From Candidatus Krumholzibacteriota bacterium (lineage in GTDB: Bacteria; Krumholzibacteriota; Krumholzibacteriia; Krumholzibacteriales; Krumholzibacteriaceae): 43,525 nucleotides of DNA. The DNA lies in NCBI GenBank assembly GCA_016931295.1, contig JAFGEZ010000039.1:1-43525 (forward strand), given 5' to 3'. The notes beneath the pieces were generated by a model. The model worked only from the letters and a program-made list of their open reading frames with translations. It did not search any database and was not told the DNA's origin. Positions 17,199 through 25,338 of the stretch are shown in pieces. The translations under genes and the position numbers were made by a program. Within the stretch, counting starts at the first letter, position 1. Each line of letters opens with the position of its first letter.

Positions 17199-17392
17199 AC
17201 CGGCCGGCCGGGCCGTCTCATGAATGTGTGGAGGGGATGTCCACACGGCACGCCGTTCATGAGGCTGGACCCGGGAACGTTCGGGCCGAGGCTTTTGAGT
17301 ACCGGGGGGACAGGTGGGGCGTCCCGCGCCACGGGGCCGCGGGACGGCGATGACCGGTAGGGAGAGAGGCCGCTCGCGCGGCCTCTTTTTTT
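17199..17392 (+). ncRNA. Candidate structured RNA with intrinsic terminator, family unknown
   Basis: The 363-base gap 17142-17504 holds no gene but shows strong base pairing. ACCGG (17199-17203) can close against CCGGT near 17354-17358. Inside are a two-part hairpin (TCATGAA 17218-17224 with TTCATGA 17256-17262, and GTGTGGA 17226-17232 with TCCACAC 17240-17246), a short CCCG/CGGG hairpin near 17270-17285 and a 9-bp hairpin CGTCCCGCG/CGCGGGACG near 17322-17348. A terminator ends it. An AT-rich TATTCT (17188-17193) would start transcription at about 17200, where the pairing begins. It does not match RNase P, tmRNA, SRP RNA, 6S RNA or a riboswitch I know. It could be a small RNA or an attenuated leader of the S9 peptidase gene. 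Confidence 0.5.
17366..17392 (+). terminator. Rho-independent terminator
   Basis: An 8-bp stem GAGGCCGC/GCGGCCTC (17366-17373 with 17378-17385), loop TCGC, followed by seven T (17386-17392). It lies before the promoter of the S9 peptidase gene, so it ends the RNA that starts near 17200 (or readthrough from the CHAT gene). Confidence 0.85.
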
Positions 17393-17430
17393 CATGCCCT
17401 CCCGGTCCCGCGCCTCCGGGAAATTCAACG

Positions 17431-17459
17431 TTGCCCGGCGCACGGCCATCCCCTACAAT
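17431..17459 (+). promoter_or_regulatory. Promoter of the S9 peptidase gene
   Basis: TTGCCC (17431-17436) and TACAAT (17454-17459), spacer 17. The start of translation is 45 bases further on, with AAGGAG before ATG 17505. Confidence 0.65.
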
Positions 17460-17504
17460 CGTGCCCGCCCGGATCGATCCGCACGCCCACCGGAAGGAGT
17501 ATCG

Positions 17505-19529
17505 ATGAAACGCCTCGCCCTGTTGATCCTCTGCATGTCGCTCGCCGTTCCCGCGGCTGCCGCGCCGCGCGCGATCACCTTCGACGACCTGATCGCCATG
17601 GGCAGGATCGGCGATTTCGACGTATCACCCGACGGAAAGCGCGTCGCCTTCGACGTGACCTGGTTCGACAAGGAGGCGAACGACTCGCGGACGGACATCT
17701 ATCTCGTCTCGATCGACGGCGGCGACGTCTGGAAGTTCGTGCGCGGGGACGGGGACGATCATTCCCCACGCTGGTCGCCCGACGGCCGGTCGCTCGCCTT
17801 CGTCTCCGACCGCGACGGTTCGAGCCAGATCTGGATCATTCCCGCCGACGGCGGCGAGGCGCGGCGGGTGACCGATGTGCCGACCGGCGCGGGCGGCCCG
17901 CTCTGGTCGCCCGACGGCACGCGGATCGTATTCACGTCGAACGTCTTTCCGGGCTGCCCCGATATGGACTGCAACGCCGCGAAACTGGAGGAGGCGCGGG
18001 AGGGGAAGGTCAGGGCTCGCGTGATCGACGGGCTCCTCTACCGGCACTGGAACGGATGGCGCGAGGGGCGCCGGAGCCGCCTCTTCGTCGCCGGCATCGA
18101 GGGGGGCGCACCCGTCCCGGTCAACGGCGGGGAGACCGACGTGCCGCCGATCTCGCTCGGCGGCGAGCGGGACTACGATTTCTCGCCCGACGGCCGCGAG
18201 ATCTGTTTCACGATGAATCCCGATCCGGTCGTCGCCGTGTCGACGAACAACGACATCTGGATCAAGTCCCTCCCCGACGGCGAGCCCGTCGACATCACGG
18301 CGGACAATCCGGCGAACGACAACAATCCGCGCTACTCCCCGGACGGGCGGTACATCGCATGGCGATCGATGGCCCGGGCCGGCTTCGAGGCCGACCGGCA
18401 GCGCCTCGTCGTGTGGGACCGCCGCACACGGACGAGACGGATCCTCACGGAGGATTTCGACTACAGCATCTCGAACTTCGACTGGACGCCGGACAGCCGC
18501 TCGATCTGGTTCACCACCGAGGACCGCGGCCGCTCGTCGATCGGGCGGGTCGACGTGGCCGGCGGCCTCGCCGAGCTCGTCGTCAGGGGCGGATTCGACA
18601 CGTCGCTGCGCGTCGCACCGAAGGGCGGGCACGTCGTCTTCGCGCGCCAGAGCATCCGCGAGCCGATCGACCTCTGGCGCGTCGACATGCGCGGCCGGGG
18701 GCTTGCGCGCCTCACCGACCTCAACCGGGAGACCCTCGATCTCCTCGAGATGAACCCGGTGGAGGAGTTCAGCTACGAGGGAGCGAACAAGCGGGAGATA
18801 CACGGCATGCTCGTCAAGCCGCCCTTCTTCGAGGAGGGCGCCGCGTATCCCCTCGTCCTTCTGATCCACGGCGGACCGCAGGGATCCTTCGGCGACGATT
18901 TCCACTACCGCTGGAACGCGCAGATGTTCGCGTCGCCGGGATACGTCGTCGCCATGCTGAATCCGACCGGGTCGACGGGGTACGGGCAGGAGCTCACCGA
19001 CGGGGTGAGCGGCGACTGGGGCGGCGCGCCCTACGTCGACATCATGAAGGGGGTCGACTTCCTCGTCGAGACGCGCGACTTCATCGACGGCGACCGGCTC
19101 GCCGCGGCCGGCGCCTCCTACGGCGGCTACATGGTGGACTGGATCGAGGGACACACCGACCGCTTCAGCTGCCTCGTGTCGCACGCCGGCGTCTACAATC
19201 TCGAAAGCATGTACGGGGCGACCGAGGAGCTGTGGTTTCCCGAGTGGGAATTCCAGGGCACGCCGTGGACGAACCCGGAGATGTACGAGCGATTCTCACC
19301 GCACAACTACGCGGCCGACTTCCGGACCCCGTGCCTCGTCGTCCACGGCGAGCACGATTACCGCGTCCCCTACACCGAGGGGCTGCAGTTCTTCACCGCG
19401 CTCCAGCGGCGGGGCGTCCCCTCGAAACTCCTCTTCTTCCCCGACGAGGACCACTTCGTGCGCAAGCCGCTGAACGCCGAGCTGTGGTGGAAGACGATCC
19501 ACGAGTGGTTCGCCGGCTACCTGAAATAG
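17505..19529 (+). CDS. Exported S9 family prolyl oligopeptidase/acylaminoacyl-peptidase
   Basis: Serine peptidase of 674 residues acting on short peptides, probably in the periplasm. ATG 17505 has AAGGAG 8 bases upstream and starts a signal peptide (MKRLALLILCMSLAVPAAAA). Residues about 25-400 form a beta-propeller built of PD40-type repeats (VSPDGKRVAF, WSPDGRSLAFVSDRDG, WSPDGTRIVFTS, YSPDGRYIAW). Residues about 415-674 are an alpha/beta hydrolase with the triad Ser538 (GASYGGYM), Asp618 (HGEHDYRVP) and His650 (PDEDHFV). LIHGGPQGSFGDDFHYRWN is the usual oxyanion-hole region. The propeller limits access to small peptides in this family. It has its own promoter and is probably monocistronic. 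Confidence 0.95.
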   Translation: MKRLALLILCMSLAVPAAAAPRAITFDDLIAMGRIGDFDVSPDGKRVAFDVTWFDKEANDSRTDIYLVSIDGGDVWKFVRGDGDDHSPRWSPDGRSLAFVSDRDGSSQIWIIPADGGEARRVTDVPTGAGGPLWSPDGTRIVFTSNVFPGCPDMDCNAAKLEEAREGKVRARVIDGLLYRHWNGWREGRRSRLFVAGIEGGAPVPVNGGETDVPPISLGGERDYDFSPDGREICFTMNPDPVVAVSTNNDIWIKSLPDGEPVDITADNPANDNNPRYSPDGRYIAWRSMARAGFEADRQRLVVWDRRTRTRRILTEDFDYSISNFDWTPDSRSIWFTTEDRGRSSIGRVDVAGGLAELVVRGGFDTSLRVAPKGGHVVFARQSIREPIDLWRVDMRGRGLARLTDLNRETLDLLEMNPVEEFSYEGANKREIHGMLVKPPFFEEGAAYPLVLLIHGGPQGSFGDDFHYRWNAQMFASPGYVVAMLNPTGSTGYGQELTDGVSGDWGGAPYVDIMKGVDFLVETRDFIDGDRLAAAGASYGGYMVDWIEGHTDRFSCLVSHAGVYNLESMYGATEELWFPEWEFQGTPWTNPEMYERFSPHNYAADFRTPCLVVHGEHDYRVPYTEGLQFFTALQRRGVPSKLLFFPDEDHFVRKPLNAELWWKTIHEWFAGYLK

Positions 19530-19536
19530 TCGGGAT

Positions 19537-19571
19537 GCCCCCGGGCGCGCGGTTGCCGCGCGCCCGGGGGC
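19537..19571. repeat. Perfect 16-bp inverted repeat after the S9 peptidase gene
   Basis: GCCCCCGGGCGCGCGG (19537-19552) is repeated as its exact complement at 19556-19571, with only TTG between. It lies 7 bases after the stop at 19529. There is no T run on the plus strand, so it is either a T-less transcription/processing barrier or an mRNA-stabilising 3' hairpin. Confidence 0.7.
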
Positions 19572-19578
19572 GGACATG

Positions 19579-19641
19579 AAAAAACCGGAAAAGGAACCGT
19601 TGAAGGGGTCACGCGGGCCTCCTTCTCAGAACCTTTTCCGG
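19579..19641 (-). terminator. Terminator of the PhzF-family gene with an extended hairpin
   Basis: On the minus strand CCGGAAAAGG (19641-19632) pairs with CCTTTTCCGG (19594-19585), followed by TTTTTT (19584-19579). The 37-base interior itself has a GAAGG/CCTTC pair. It lies about 75 bases past the stop of the PhzF-family gene (stop at 19716). The interior is much larger than in a usual terminator. Confidence 0.75.
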
Positions 19642-19715
19642 CAGATTCTCCGTCGATCAATCCGTCAGGAACGCATTATACCACATGCCCGACGATCGAC
19701 GAAACACTTTTCGCG

Positions 19716-20603
19716 CTACAGCAGGATCACGCCTTCGCCGACCTTGACGACCTTCCCCGAGACCCTGACATCGGCCACCATTCCCCGGTCGCAGTGGACG
19801 TCGCAACGGATGGAGCTCGGCCGGCCGATCTCCTTGCCCTGCGAGATCGACAGCAGGAGATCGGCGGGGAACTTGAGGATGCGCGCGAGGTAGCCGCCGA
19901 GCGCTCCAGCCGCGGACCCGGTCGCCGGATCCTCGACGACATCGAGGCCGGGCGCGAAGAAACGGGCGCTCACCGACAGTTTCTTCTCCTCCCCGCGGCG
20001 CGCGAAGAGGTAGATGCCGATCGACTTGTGCCTTTCGAGGACGTTCGACGCCTCCTCGATGTTCAGCTGCGCCCCCGCCACGGTCTCGAAGGTGTCGGCC
20101 TCGACGATGAGGACATCGAGACCGCCGTGCGATATGACGCCCCCGCCGAGGACGTCGAACGTCCTGATCCCGACCGCGCGCGCGGCCTGGCCGCGGTTCT
20201 GCAGCGCGCTGCCGAACGCGGGCACGGGCTGGTACATCACGATGGCGTCGATCTTCGAGCCCGTTCCCTCGATGCGCACCGGTATCTTCCCCGATCCCAG
20301 CTCGAGCATCAGGTCGCGTTTCCGTTTCTTCATGCGCGAGTAGATCACGAAGGCCGATCCGATCGTCGGGTGACCGGCGAACGGCAGTTCCTCCGCGGGG
20401 GTGAAGATCCTCAGGTGCGCCTGGCAATCGGCGCTCTTCGACGGGAAGAGGAAGGTCGTCTCGGAGAAGTTGATCTCGCGCGCGATCATCTGCATCTGCG
20501 ACTTCGTCACCTTGCCCGGCGATGGAAACACGGCCAACTGATTGCCGCTGAAAGGCTTGCGGGCGAACACGTCGAGATGCTCGTAGACGAGTTTTCGCGC
20601 CAT
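19716..20603 (-). CDS. PhzF-family isomerase/epimerase-like protein
   Basis: 295 residues of the PhzF/diaminopimelate-epimerase-like fold, which has two similar halves. Conserved features: HLDVFARKPFSGNQLAVF at the N-terminus, Glu48 in NFSETTFLF (the PhzF acid-base residue), ELPFAGHPTIGSA, and DPATGSAAGALGGYL in the second half. ATG 20603 follows GGGGAAAGAGAG; the frame continues upstream without a start context. In PhzF this fold catalyses a 1,3-hydrogen shift in phenazine synthesis, but most family members in bacteria without phenazine genes have unknown small-molecule substrates. No phenazine genes are present here. It is transcribed alone and ends at the large hairpin terminator downstream. 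Confidence 0.9.
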   Translation of the reverse strand: MARKLVYEHLDVFARKPFSGNQLAVFPSPGKVTKSQMQMIAREINFSETTFLFPSKSADCQAHLRIFTPAEELPFAGHPTIGSAFVIYSRMKKRKRDLMLELGSGKIPVRIEGTGSKIDAIVMYQPVPAFGSALQNRGQAARAVGIRTFDVLGGGVISHGGLDVLIVEADTFETVAGAQLNIEEASNVLERHKSIGIYLFARRGEEKKLSVSARFFAPGLDVVEDPATGSAAGALGGYLARILKFPADLLLSISQGKEIGRPSSIRCDVHCDRGMVADVRVSGKVVKVGEGVILL

Positions 20604-20844
20604 CTCTCTTTCCCCGTAATGGTTGCAACCGGATCCTGGATCCGACGGAATCATGCTATCAGAATCTTCCGATAAGGGAAAAGAAAAAAGAAACCGGATC
20701 GGGCAAACAAATTTCGCTGAAAATCTCCGATAAAGGACACGGCGAGGGGTTGCCGGGCTTTTCCCTTTTATCGATCGGCGGCATGGGGTATATTCTTCAC
20801 CATCGGAACCGTTCGAACGAGACCCACCGATGGAGGTGACGTTC

Positions 20845-21447
20845 ATGCGTCTGAAGAATCCGCTGTTGCTCGTCGTCATGTTCGGGCTCATCGCGGCGGC
20901 CGCCGCCCCGGCGATCGCCCAGGAGACGGAGGAGAACCCGATGGTCCTCGTCAAGACGAACCTCGGAGAGTTCGTGATCGAGCTCTTCCCCGCCAAGGCA
21001 CCCGTCTCGGTGAAGAACTTCATCAACTACGTGGACAAGAAGTTCTACGATGGCACGATCTTCCACCGTGTCATCCCGACCTTCATGGTGCAGGGCGGCG
21101 GCTTCACCGAGGACATGGTCAAGAAGGCCACCGGCGCCCCGATCCAGAACGAGGCGAACAACGGCCTGAGCAACGAGAAGTATACGATCGCGATGGCCCG
21201 CACCGGCGAGCCGCACAGCGCGACCTGCCAGTTCTTCATCAACGTCAAGGACAACGCGTCCCTCGATTTCACCGCGGAGACGGCGCGGGGCTGGGGATAC
21301 GCCGTGTTCGGCAGGGTCGTCTCGGGCACCGACACGATCGACAAGATCAGGGACGTCAAGACGACCACGAAGGGGCAGTACCAGAACGTCCCCGTCAAGC
21401 CGGTCATCATCCGCTCGATGAGCGTGATCGAGACCGAGGAGGAATAG
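20845..21447 (+). CDS. Exported cyclophilin-type peptidyl-prolyl isomerase
   Basis: 200-residue periplasmic folding helper that speeds cis-trans isomerisation of X-Pro bonds. ATG 20845 is chosen because GGAGGTGA lies 5 bases before it; ATG 20830 in the same frame overlaps that ribosome site. A signal peptide (MRLKNPLLLVVMFGLIAAAAAPAIAQ) is followed by the cyclophilin domain: FHRVIPTFMVQGG carries the catalytic Arg, Phe and Gln, and CQFFINVKDNASLDF and YAVFGRVVSGTDTIDKI are standard. TATATT near 20789 is a likely -10. It is followed by a strong terminator, so it is a single-gene unit. Confidence 0.95.
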   Translation: MRLKNPLLLVVMFGLIAAAAAPAIAQETEENPMVLVKTNLGEFVIELFPAKAPVSVKNFINYVDKKFYDGTIFHRVIPTFMVQGGGFTEDMVKKATGAPIQNEANNGLSNEKYTIAMARTGEPHSATCQFFINVKDNASLDFTAETARGWGYAVFGRVVSGTDTIDKIRDVKTTTKGQYQNVPVKPVIIRSMSVIETEEE

Positions 21448-21473
21448 CCCCTCCGCGTCGATCGACGATCGAG

Positions 21474-21502
21474 GCGCCCCCGACGGCGGGGGCGCTTTTT
21501 TT
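21474..21502 (+). terminator. Rho-independent terminator of the cyclophilin gene
   Basis: An 8-bp stem GCGCCCCC/GGGGGCGC (21474-21481 with 21488-21495), 6-base loop, then seven T (21496-21502). Confidence 0.92.
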
Positions 21503-21600
21503 GTGTCCCTTCCCGTGACGGCCGGGCATCCGGTGCGCGCCGCCGGATTGTTTTCGTTTCCCGTGCGGGGAAATCGCGGAAAGGACGCCACGGACGGGCG

Positions 21601-22926
21601 TCAGTTCGACACGGGCAACCGGACGACGAATCCGCCGCCCGTGCGCTCGAGACGGCCCCCGCGGTTCGAGAGGATCATCGCGCAGACGGCGATGCCGATC
21701 TCCTCTTCCGCCGGCCCGGGAGTGATTTCGCCGGCCTGGCCGAGGATCGCGGCGAGGGTCCGGTCGACGTCGTCCGCCGGCCCGTCGCCGGCATCGACGC
21801 GAACGGCGATCCGCGGCGCCGCCGCGCCGGCGGGAACCGCGTCGAGGCCAACCGGCAGCGGCTCGACCGGCCCGAACCGCGCCTCCGGCGGCCCGGCGCC
21901 CTCCGCCCCGTTCCCTTCCCCGTTTGGGGCCTCGTCGTCGAGCTCGATCGACACGCGCACGACGCCGCCCCGCGGCGCCGCCCGGACGACCGCTTCGACG
22001 ACATTCCGCAGCACGGTCCGCATCTTCTCCTCGTCGACGTGCGGGCGGAGCGCTTCCGCGCCGTTCGCGACCTCGACGGAGAGGCCCTTCGCCTCGAACT
22101 CCGCGACGAGCTCGCGGAGGCAGTCGTCGACGAGATCGCCGAGATCGACCGGCCGGAGATCGGGCGGCGCGCCGTCGCGACCGATGCCGTTCAGGGACGC
22201 GAGCTGGTCGACCTTTCCCCGCAGCCGTCCGACAGCGTCGCGGGACATGTCGACGAGGAGCCCCTCCTCGATTCGTTCGGTCTCGATCGACCAGAGAGCG
22301 CTTCTCAGCACGGAGAGGGGCGCCTCGAGCTCGCACCCGGCGCGGTCGAGGAGCCGCGCCTTCTCCGCCGCGAACCGGCCGAGCTCCTCGCCGGCAGCGC
22401 GCAGCGTCGCGCGCCGGAACGCGTCGGCAAGCGCGAACGCCGCGAGCCGCGAGACCGTCTCGAGCAGGGCGCTGTCCTCGTCGTCGAGGGGCGCGCCTCC
22501 CCGCTTCGCGCCGTAGAAGAGGACGCCGAGGAGGCCGTCGTTTGAACGCAGGGGAACGACGCGGGGCAGCTCGGCGGCGAGCGCGCGAACCGCCGTCCCG
22601 CCCGCGTCCGCGCCGCCGGGCCGGCGTTCCATCGCGGCCGGTTTCTCGAGACGGCACAGCCACCGTCCGAAATCGCCGTCGACCGGTATCGCCGGGAATT
22701 CCCCCCCGTCGGACGGCTCGAGCCGGCGGCTCCACGTCGACGCGAGCAGGCACCGGGCGCGCTCGATGCCAATTTCGCCCGTCGCGGTCGCGACGAGCGA
22801 GGAGGCGACGTCGGCGGGAGCGGGCTCGGCGCCGAGCGCGTCGACGAATCCGCGAATCGTCCCGCACGCGGTCTGATTTCGCGATACGGGCGCCGCGGCG
22901 GGCAGCGTGTTCGTGACCGTTTTCAC
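21601..22926 (-). CDS. GAF/histidine-kinase-like protein lacking the phospho-acceptor histidine
   Basis: 441 residues from GTG 22926, chosen because AAAGGA lies 6 bases upstream (the longer frame to 23046 begins with a TTG and no ribosome site). Residues about 50-210 resemble a GAF sensor domain (VVPLRSNDGLLGVLFYGAKRGGAPLDDEDSALLETVSRLAAFALADAF). Then comes a dimerisation helix pair like HisKA, but the usual HELxxPL reads CELEAPLSVL, with Cys in place of the phosphorylated His. The following ATPase-like part keeps an Asn in LRNVVEAVV (N box) and a DAGDG segment (G1 box), with an acidic low-complexity insert (about 340-370). No response regulator is adjacent. It may be a non-phosphorylating ATP-binding sensor or a decayed kinase. 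Confidence 0.72.
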   Translation of the reverse strand: MKTVTNTLPAAAPVSRNQTACGTIRGFVDALGAEPAPADVASSLVATATGEIGIERARCLLASTWSRRLEPSDGGEFPAIPVDGDFGRWLCRLEKPAAMERRPGGADAGGTAVRALAAELPRVVPLRSNDGLLGVLFYGAKRGGAPLDDEDSALLETVSRLAAFALADAFRRATLRAAGEELGRFAAEKARLLDRAGCELEAPLSVLRSALWSIETERIEEGLLVDMSRDAVGRLRGKVDQLASLNGIGRDGAPPDLRPVDLGDLVDDCLRELVAEFEAKGLSVEVANGAEALRPHVDEEKMRTVLRNVVEAVVRAAPRGGVVRVSIELDDEAPNGEGNGAEGAGPPEARFGPVEPLPVGLDAVPAGAAAPRIAVRVDAGDGPADDVDRTLAAILGQAGEITPGPAEEEIGIAVCAMILSNRGGRLERTGGGFVVRLPVSN

Positions 22927-23060
22927 CGAGCGTCCTTTCTTCTTCCCGCCCGCGCGGGCGGTCGAAAAGAAGCCGCTTCCGGCCGGAAACCGCCCGTCGC
23001 CAGGCGTGCTTCCCGGTGGAAGGGCGTCCCGCGGGGGAAGTTGCAAGAACCATTCACAAC

Positions 23061-23160
23061 GACGGGAAAGAACCGGAAAGAACGAAACGCGACGGGAAAC
23101 GTCACGGAGCGACGGGAAACAACGGGGAACGACACGGAACGACGGGGAAGGATGGGGCGG
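23061..23160 (+). repeat. Ten tandem 10-bp repeats, consensus GACGGGAAAC
   Basis: Ten successive decamers in exact 10-base register: gacgggaaag, aaccggaaag, aacgaaacgc, gacgggaaac, gtcacggagc, gacgggaaac, aacggggaac, gacacggaac, gacggggaag, gatggggcgg. Three units are identical in their first nine bases. The array sits in the 301-base gap 22927-23227, between the stop of the glycosyltransferase and the start of the kinase-like gene, both on the minus strand. Nothing else is seen in that gap. Confidence 0.85.
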
Positions 23161-23227
23161 AACGGGATCGAGTCGGGCGTGTCGCGAAGGAGGCCGCCGG
23201 AGGGGATGGCCGGCGACGCCGCCGGCA

Positions 23228-24811
23228 TCAGGGGCGGTCGTCGAACCGGTAGAGAAGCACGGCGCCGCGTGGCGTCTCGAAGCGGTGGAGCGGCCGGATC
23301 CCCGCCACGGGCCCGCCGGCGAGGAGCGGGGCCAGGGTCGGGCGCCGTTCGCGCAGCCACGCCTCGTCGGCGACGAGGTGGGTGAACCCCCGCGCCCGCG
23401 CGAACGAGACGAGTCCCGCCGGATCGGTCCACGGCACGAAGGAGGCGACCGGATCGCCCGCGTAGTAGCTCACCGGACAGCCGGGGGGCGCCATGACGAC
23501 CGCGCCTTCGACGTTCTCCTGGATCCAGGCGCCGATCTCCCGGTACTCGGGACGCTGGCCGGCGCGGGTGGCGCGGTACTTCGTGGCGCCGAAGGGCACG
23601 AGCGAGGCGAAGACGGCGAAGAGGGCCGCCGTCGCGATCCACCCCCGGCCCGGCAGCGCCCGCCGCAGCCAATCGGCGGCGACGACGCACCCGGCCCCTC
23701 CCCACAGGAGGTAGACGGGCAGGAAGGGCTCGAGGTACCGGACCTGGACGCGGAAAAGGGAGTAGAGCAGGAAGGGGCAGAGCCCGACGAGAACGAGGAG
23801 CGTCTCCTCCGCCCGACGGCCGGCCGGCCACCGGCGCCCCGCGACGCCCAGCGGAACGAGCAGGAAGAGCAGCGGCGAGACGAGGAGGGCGGGGATCGCG
23901 GCGGGCGAGCGGAGAAGATTGCGCAGCCAGTGTTCGGCGATCGTTCCTCCCCGCTCCCGGAGGACCTCCGCGAGGCCGCGCTCGCCGAGCGTCTCGATGC
24001 GCCGGCGCGTCCCCGTCTCGTCGAGGGTGTAGACGAACCGCTCGCGTTCGAGTCCCTCCTCCCAGATGACCGGGGAGCTGAGATTCACCGCCGCCTTCGA
24101 CCCGGTCGTCCAGCGCCCCGTCGCGCGGTGCATCAGGACGCCGTGCCCGAGCACGGGCACAAGGAAGACGCCGGCCACGATGCCGGCCAGGACGACCCGC
24201 CTCGCCCGGGGAACCGCCCCGCCGGCGAGGAAGACGAGGAGGATGATCGCGAGGACGGCCACCGCCTCGGGCCGCACGAGCCACGCGAGTCCGAGCAACC
24301 CGCCGGCGGCCGCCGCGCGCAGAACGCCGCCGCCGCGGAACAGTCCGATCGCGGCGAGAAGGGCCGACGCGAGCAGCAGCGAGAAGACGCTCTCGGTGAA
24401 GGCCCCCGTCGAGAACTCGATCAGCAGCGGGTGGAGCGCAGTGAGCAGGCCGGCGAAGAGTGCAGCGCGATCCCCCCACAGACGGCGGGCGACGAGGGAG
24501 ACGGGAACGACCGTCGCCGCGCCGGCGAGGATCGAGAGCAGTCGCAGCCCGGCTTCTGCGTCGCCGAGCAGGCGCCCGAAGGGCCACGCGAGCATCGGGT
24601 AGGCATACGACCAGTAGCCGGAGATCCCGTCGAGGAACCGGCCGTGGAGGAAACGATGAAGGATCTCGGCGTAGTGCAACTCGTCGCCGGTCAACGCGAG
24701 TCGCGCGCCGGAGAAGGCGGCTCGAAGCGCGAGGGCACCCCCCACGAGGATGCCCCACATGGCGTATTCGCGCGTTCCCGGGGCGTTTGCCCCCGGTCGA
24801 TTGTTACGCAT
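23228..24811 (-). CDS. GT-C membrane glycosyltransferase (ArnT/PMT-like, GT39/GT83 type)
   Basis: 527-residue polytopic membrane protein, about 10-12 predicted membrane spans in the first 400 residues, then a soluble outer domain (about 410-527). The first outer loop has the acidic GT-C motif GDELHYAE (about 42-49), followed by an aromatic HGRFLDGISGYWSYAYPMLAWPFGRLL segment, typical of polyprenyl-phosphate-sugar transferases (dolichyl-phosphate-mannose-protein mannosyltransferase or ArnT superfamily). It transfers a sugar from a lipid carrier to an outer-face acceptor, perhaps a protein or lipid A; the acceptor cannot be read. ATG 24811 lies 4 bases after the stop of the rubrerythrin gene, so it is translated from the same message. 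Confidence 0.87.
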   Translation of the reverse strand: MRNNRPGANAPGTREYAMWGILVGGALALRAAFSGARLALTGDELHYAEILHRFLHGRFLDGISGYWSYAYPMLAWPFGRLLGDAEAGLRLLSILAGAATVVPVSLVARRLWGDRAALFAGLLTALHPLLIEFSTGAFTESVFSLLLASALLAAIGLFRGGGVLRAAAAGGLLGLAWLVRPEAVAVLAIILLVFLAGGAVPRARRVVLAGIVAGVFLVPVLGHGVLMHRATGRWTTGSKAAVNLSSPVIWEEGLERERFVYTLDETGTRRRIETLGERGLAEVLRERGGTIAEHWLRNLLRSPAAIPALLVSPLLFLLVPLGVAGRRWPAGRRAEETLLVLVGLCPFLLYSLFRVQVRYLEPFLPVYLLWGGAGCVVAADWLRRALPGRGWIATAALFAVFASLVPFGATKYRATRAGQRPEYREIGAWIQENVEGAVVMAPPGCPVSYYAGDPVASFVPWTDPAGLVSFARARGFTHLVADEAWLRERRPTLAPLLAGGPVAGIRPLHRFETPRGAVLLYRFDDRP

Positions 24812-24814
24812 CGA

Positions 24815-25315
24815 TCAGGCGGTCCGCTCCCGCGCTCGCGCGATCTCCTCCGAGATCTTCACGACGTGCGCGCGCTCCTCGGCGATAAGCAGGTCGATCT
24901 TGTCCCGGCCGAGGTCATGGGGCGTGAGATCCTTCATCCCGAGAAAGAAGAGGATGGTGTCCTTCTCGAATACGAGCGCGTTGCGGAGCGCCTCGATCCC
25001 GTCGGATGCGGCCGCGACCCGCTCGGCCTCCCCGGGATCGTTGAAGAGGCGCGACCTGACGAGCCCGTCGAGATACAGGTGCTCCTGGTCTTCCGGGTCG
25101 GAAACCGTGGGGCGCGCCTCCTCGCCGGAGAGCTTCTCCTGCATGTCGCGGAAGATGTCGTAATGCTTCCGCTCCTCCTCCATGAGGTAATGGAGCACCT
25201 TCTTCACGGCGGGGTCGGCGGCGAGCTCGGCCGCCTTGCGGTAATAGGCCTCTCCGTTCCTCTCGACGTCCATCCCCATCCGGAAGACCTCGTCGGCGTT
25301 GAACCTGATACTCAT
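24815..25315 (-). CDS. Rubrerythrin-type ferritin-like di-iron protein
   Basis: 166-residue four-helix di-iron protein, probably a peroxide-reducing rubrerythrin domain without its own rubredoxin. Ferritin-like metal ligands are spread over four helices: GMDVERNGEAYYRKAAE, YLMEEERKHYDIF, NALVFEKDTILFFLGM and LIAEERAHVVKISEE, giving the paired ExxH-type sites. AAAGGA precedes ATG 25315. It is the fifth gene in the PerR-headed run; rubredoxin is encoded 23 bases upstream, the expected electron donor. Role: removal of hydrogen peroxide in an anaerobe or microaerobe. Confidence 0.9.
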   Translation of the reverse strand: MSIRFNADEVFRMGMDVERNGEAYYRKAAELAADPAVKKVLHYLMEEERKHYDIFRDMQEKLSGEEARPTVSDPEDQEHLYLDGLVRSRLFNDPGEAERVAAASDGIEALRNALVFEKDTILFFLGMKDLTPHDLGRDKIDLLIAEERAHVVKISEEIARARERTA

Positions 25316-25338
25316 GGCTTCGCGTCCTTTCGCCGATC

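Noticed and set aside
17199-17392. 6S RNA, RNase P RNA, SRP RNA or a known riboswitch
   Set aside because: None of their conserved motifs was found and the fold is multi-hairpin rather than a single rod.
19716-20603. Phenazine biosynthesis gene
   Set aside because: The fold and Glu48 match PhzF, but no other phenazine genes are present and most family members have other substrates.
20830-20844. ATG 20830 as the cyclophilin start
   Set aside because: It overlaps the GGAGGTGA ribosome site that serves ATG 20845, which begins the signal peptide.
23061-23160. CRISPR array
   Set aside because: Units are contiguous 10-mers with no spacers.
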